From assembly GCA_030620575.1 (NCBI GenBank), contig JAUXEL010000076.1, forward strand, positions 1-7,874: 7,874 bases of DNA. Reading direction: 5' to 3'. The notes under the pieces are model-generated. The model ran no database searches. It saw only the letters and a list, made by a program, of their open reading frames with translations, and was not told the origin of the DNA. This stretch comes from Fidelibacterota bacterium. GTDB lineage: Bacteria > Fidelibacterota > Fidelibacteria > Fidelibacterales > Fidelibacteraceae. Positions 6,707 through 7,874 of this stretch are shown here, piece by piece. Position 1 is the first letter of the stretch. The number at the start of each line of letters is the position of its first letter. Position numbers and translations under genes: made by a program.

Positions 6707-6749
6707 ATTTACGACTTACGTCTTACGATTTACGGTTTCACGGATTACG
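6707..6749. repeat. Heptamer tandem repeat, CGTAANN on the minus strand, running into the ppdK stop
   Basis: Plus-strand units are ATTTACG (6707), ACTTACG (6714), TCTTACG (6721), ATTTACG (6728), the 8-base GTTTCACG (6735) and GATTACG (6743-6749). On the minus strand each reads CGTAA plus two variable bases, with the 8-base unit slightly changed. The last unit includes the ppdK stop codon TAA (6745-6747) and two bases of its final Ala codon. The constant core and variable flank give the run a period of seven. Confidence 0.9.
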
Positions 6750-7874
6750 CTTGTTCGATAGCTGCCTGTGCTGCCGCGAGGCGTGCGATCGGAATGCGAT
6801 AAGGAGAACAGCTGACATAGTTCATGCCGACTTTGTGACAAAATTTGACTGATGAAGGTTCACCACCATGTTCGCCACAGATGCCAACTTTAAGATCCGG
6901 GCGAACGGAACGACCTCTTTTTGTTCCCATTTCAACCAACTGGCCTACGCCTGTTTGGTCTAATTTTTGGAAAGGATCATCTGCTAAAATTCCTTTTTCT
7001 AAATAAATAGGGAGGAATTTGCCGATATCATCACGGCTATAGCCAAAGGTCATCTGTGTCAGGTCGTTGGTTCCAAATGAGAAAAATTCCGCATATTCAG
7101 CAACTTCATCTGCCGTTAGCGCAGCACGTGGAATCTCAATCATGGTGCCGACCAGGAATTCAACACTGGCACCTTTTTCTTCAAAGATTTTTTGTGCTGT
7201 ATTGCGAATGATACTTTCCTGCATTAGATATTCTTCTTTTGTACCAATGAGGGGAACCATAATTTCCGGTTTTGTCTTAATGCCTTTTGCCTTACAATTC
7301 AAGGCTGCTTCAATAATAGCGCGGGTTTGCATTTCGGTAATTTCCGGATAGGTATTTCCCAAACGGCATCCGCGGTGACCAAGCATCGGATTGACCTCTT
7401 CCAGTGAATCAACTTTTATTTTCACTTCTTCCACAGAAATGCCCATTTCATCAGCCATCTCTTTTTGATTTTCCGGTTCGTGCGGAACAAATTCATGAAG
7501 TGGCGGATCCAGAAGGCGTATCGTTACCGGCAGACCGTTCATTGCTTCGAAAATACCTTCAAAGTCTTCCCGTTGATAGGGAAGGATTTTTGCCAATGCA
7601 ACTTCACGTCCTTCAACATCTTCACTAAGGATCATCTCCCGGATAGCTTTTATCCGGTCACCTTCAAAGAACATGTGTTCGGTACGGCATAGACCAATTC
7701 CCTGTGCGCCGAAACCGCGTGCGACCGTTGAGTCGTGCGGTGTATCAGCATTGGTGCGAACTGCCATTTTTGTATGTTTTTCACAAAGCGTCATTAATTC
7801 TCCGAAATCACCACTGAGTTCCGGATCAATTGTTGCGATCTTACCGGAATAAACTTCACCGGTAGAACCATTTA
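6745..7874 (-). CDS. ppdK: Pyruvate, phosphate dikinase, C-terminal part (5' end outside window)
   Basis: The last 375 residues of PPDK, which interconverts pyruvate, ATP and phosphate with phosphoenolpyruvate, AMP and pyrophosphate in the cytoplasm. The frame is open to the window edge and upstream of the internal Met at 7792-7794, which is therefore not the start. Counting from the first full codon (7870-7872), NGSTGEVYSGKI is the end of the phosphohistidine swivel domain; the rest is the PEP/pyruvate TIM barrel. Active-site motifs are all present: GIGLCRTEHMFF with Arg63, TIRLLDPPLHEF with Arg119, GTMIEIPRA with Glu246, FGTNDLTQMTFGYSRDD with Asn269 and Asp270, and VGICGEHGG with catalytic Cys332 (6877-6879). 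YVSCSPYRIPIARLAAAQA near the end is typical of the family. The full protein should be about 880-910 residues, so the ATP-grasp domain and catalytic His lie outside. The PPDK-specific C-terminus separates it from PEP synthase and PTS enzyme I. The gene ends in an intrinsic terminator, so it is the last gene of its transcript. Confidence 0.97.
   Translation of the reverse strand, partial: NGSTGEVYSGKIATIDPELSGDFGELMTLCEKHTKMAVRTNADTPHDSTVARGFGAQGIGLCRTEHMFFEGDRIKAIREMILSEDVEGREVALAKILPYQREDFEGIFEAMNGLPVTIRLLDPPLHEFVPHEPENQKEMADEMGISVEEVKIKVDSLEEVNPMLGHRGCRLGNTYPEITEMQTRAIIEAALNCKAKGIKTKPEIMVPLIGTKEEYLMQESIIRNTAQKIFEEKGASVEFLVGTMIEIPRAALTADEVAEYAEFFSFGTNDLTQMTFGYSRDDIGKFLPIYLEKGILADDPFQKLDQTGVGQLVEMGTKRGRSVRPDLKVGICGEHGGEPSSVKFCHKVGMNYVSCSPYRIPIARLAAAQAAIEQA

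Larger units (their letters stand above)
6399..6744. other. Repeat-rich intergenic region between ppdK and the serpin gene
   Basis: About 346 bases without a gene. Read from the serpin side it holds the serpin Shine-Dalgarno and promoter (6407-6458), GTTTAAG-type heptamers (6477-6511), a decayed palindromic element (6523-6549), GAGTGTAA-type octamers (6562-6585), a purine-rich run (6584-6600), a segment echoing the other spacer on the opposite strand (6616-6641), the ppdK terminator (6674-6702) and CGTAANN heptamers (6707-6749). No reading frame here looks coding and no RNA gene was recognised. The weak hairpin CAGCC (6627-6631) with GGCTG (6646-6650) may be chance. Confidence 0.8.

Noticed and set aside
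7792..7794. ATG as the start of a short PPDK-like protein
   Set aside because: The frame continues upstream to the window edge with typical PPDK swivel-domain sequence, so this is an internal Met.

Overview
The window suggests a free-living bacterium of moderate GC (about 42 percent by eye), probably diderm and possibly in or near the FCB superphylum (Bacteroidota, Calditrichota, Marinimicrobia, Cloacimonadota and relatives). The clues are indirect: a lipoprotein serpin with an extra beta-rich N-terminal domain, a secreted papain-fold peptidase carrying an Fn3-like domain, a long CNT nucleoside transporter, PPDK, and intergenic space full of 7-8 bp tandem repeats and small palindromes. I cannot fix the genus or phylum from the sequence alone.

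Layout. Bases 1-1692 (minus) are the first 564 codons of a secreted protein: signal peptide, propeller-like N-terminal region, NlpC/P60-type cysteine peptidase core, then the start of an Fn3-like domain; the C-terminus lies outside the window. A 64-base divergent spacer separates it from a plus-strand pair at 1757-4529: a concentrative nucleoside transporter (CNT/NupC family) followed after one base by a cytoplasmic M28-type metallopeptidase. A 243-base convergent spacer holds four AAAAGTTG octamers and a 21-base palindrome. Next is a minus-strand serpin lipoprotein (4773-6398) with its own promoter and Shine-Dalgarno. Bases 6399-6744 are non-coding and unusually repeat-rich, with four short repeat families and the ppdK terminator. 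From 6745 to the window end (minus) is the C-terminal 375 residues of pyruvate phosphate dikinase.

How the genes relate. The transporter and the M28 enzyme form the only clear operon, and the pairing suggests nutrient salvage (nucleosides plus peptides), although no direct biochemical link can be seen. The NlpC/P60 protein and the serpin both act outside the cytoplasm; one is probably a hydrolase and the other a protease inhibitor, but nothing shows that they interact. PPDK is central metabolism.

There is no defence system, CRISPR array, insertion sequence, rRNA or tRNA. The most unusual content is the inhibitory-looking bacterial serpin and the set of intergenic micro-repeats, one of which runs into the ppdK stop codon.
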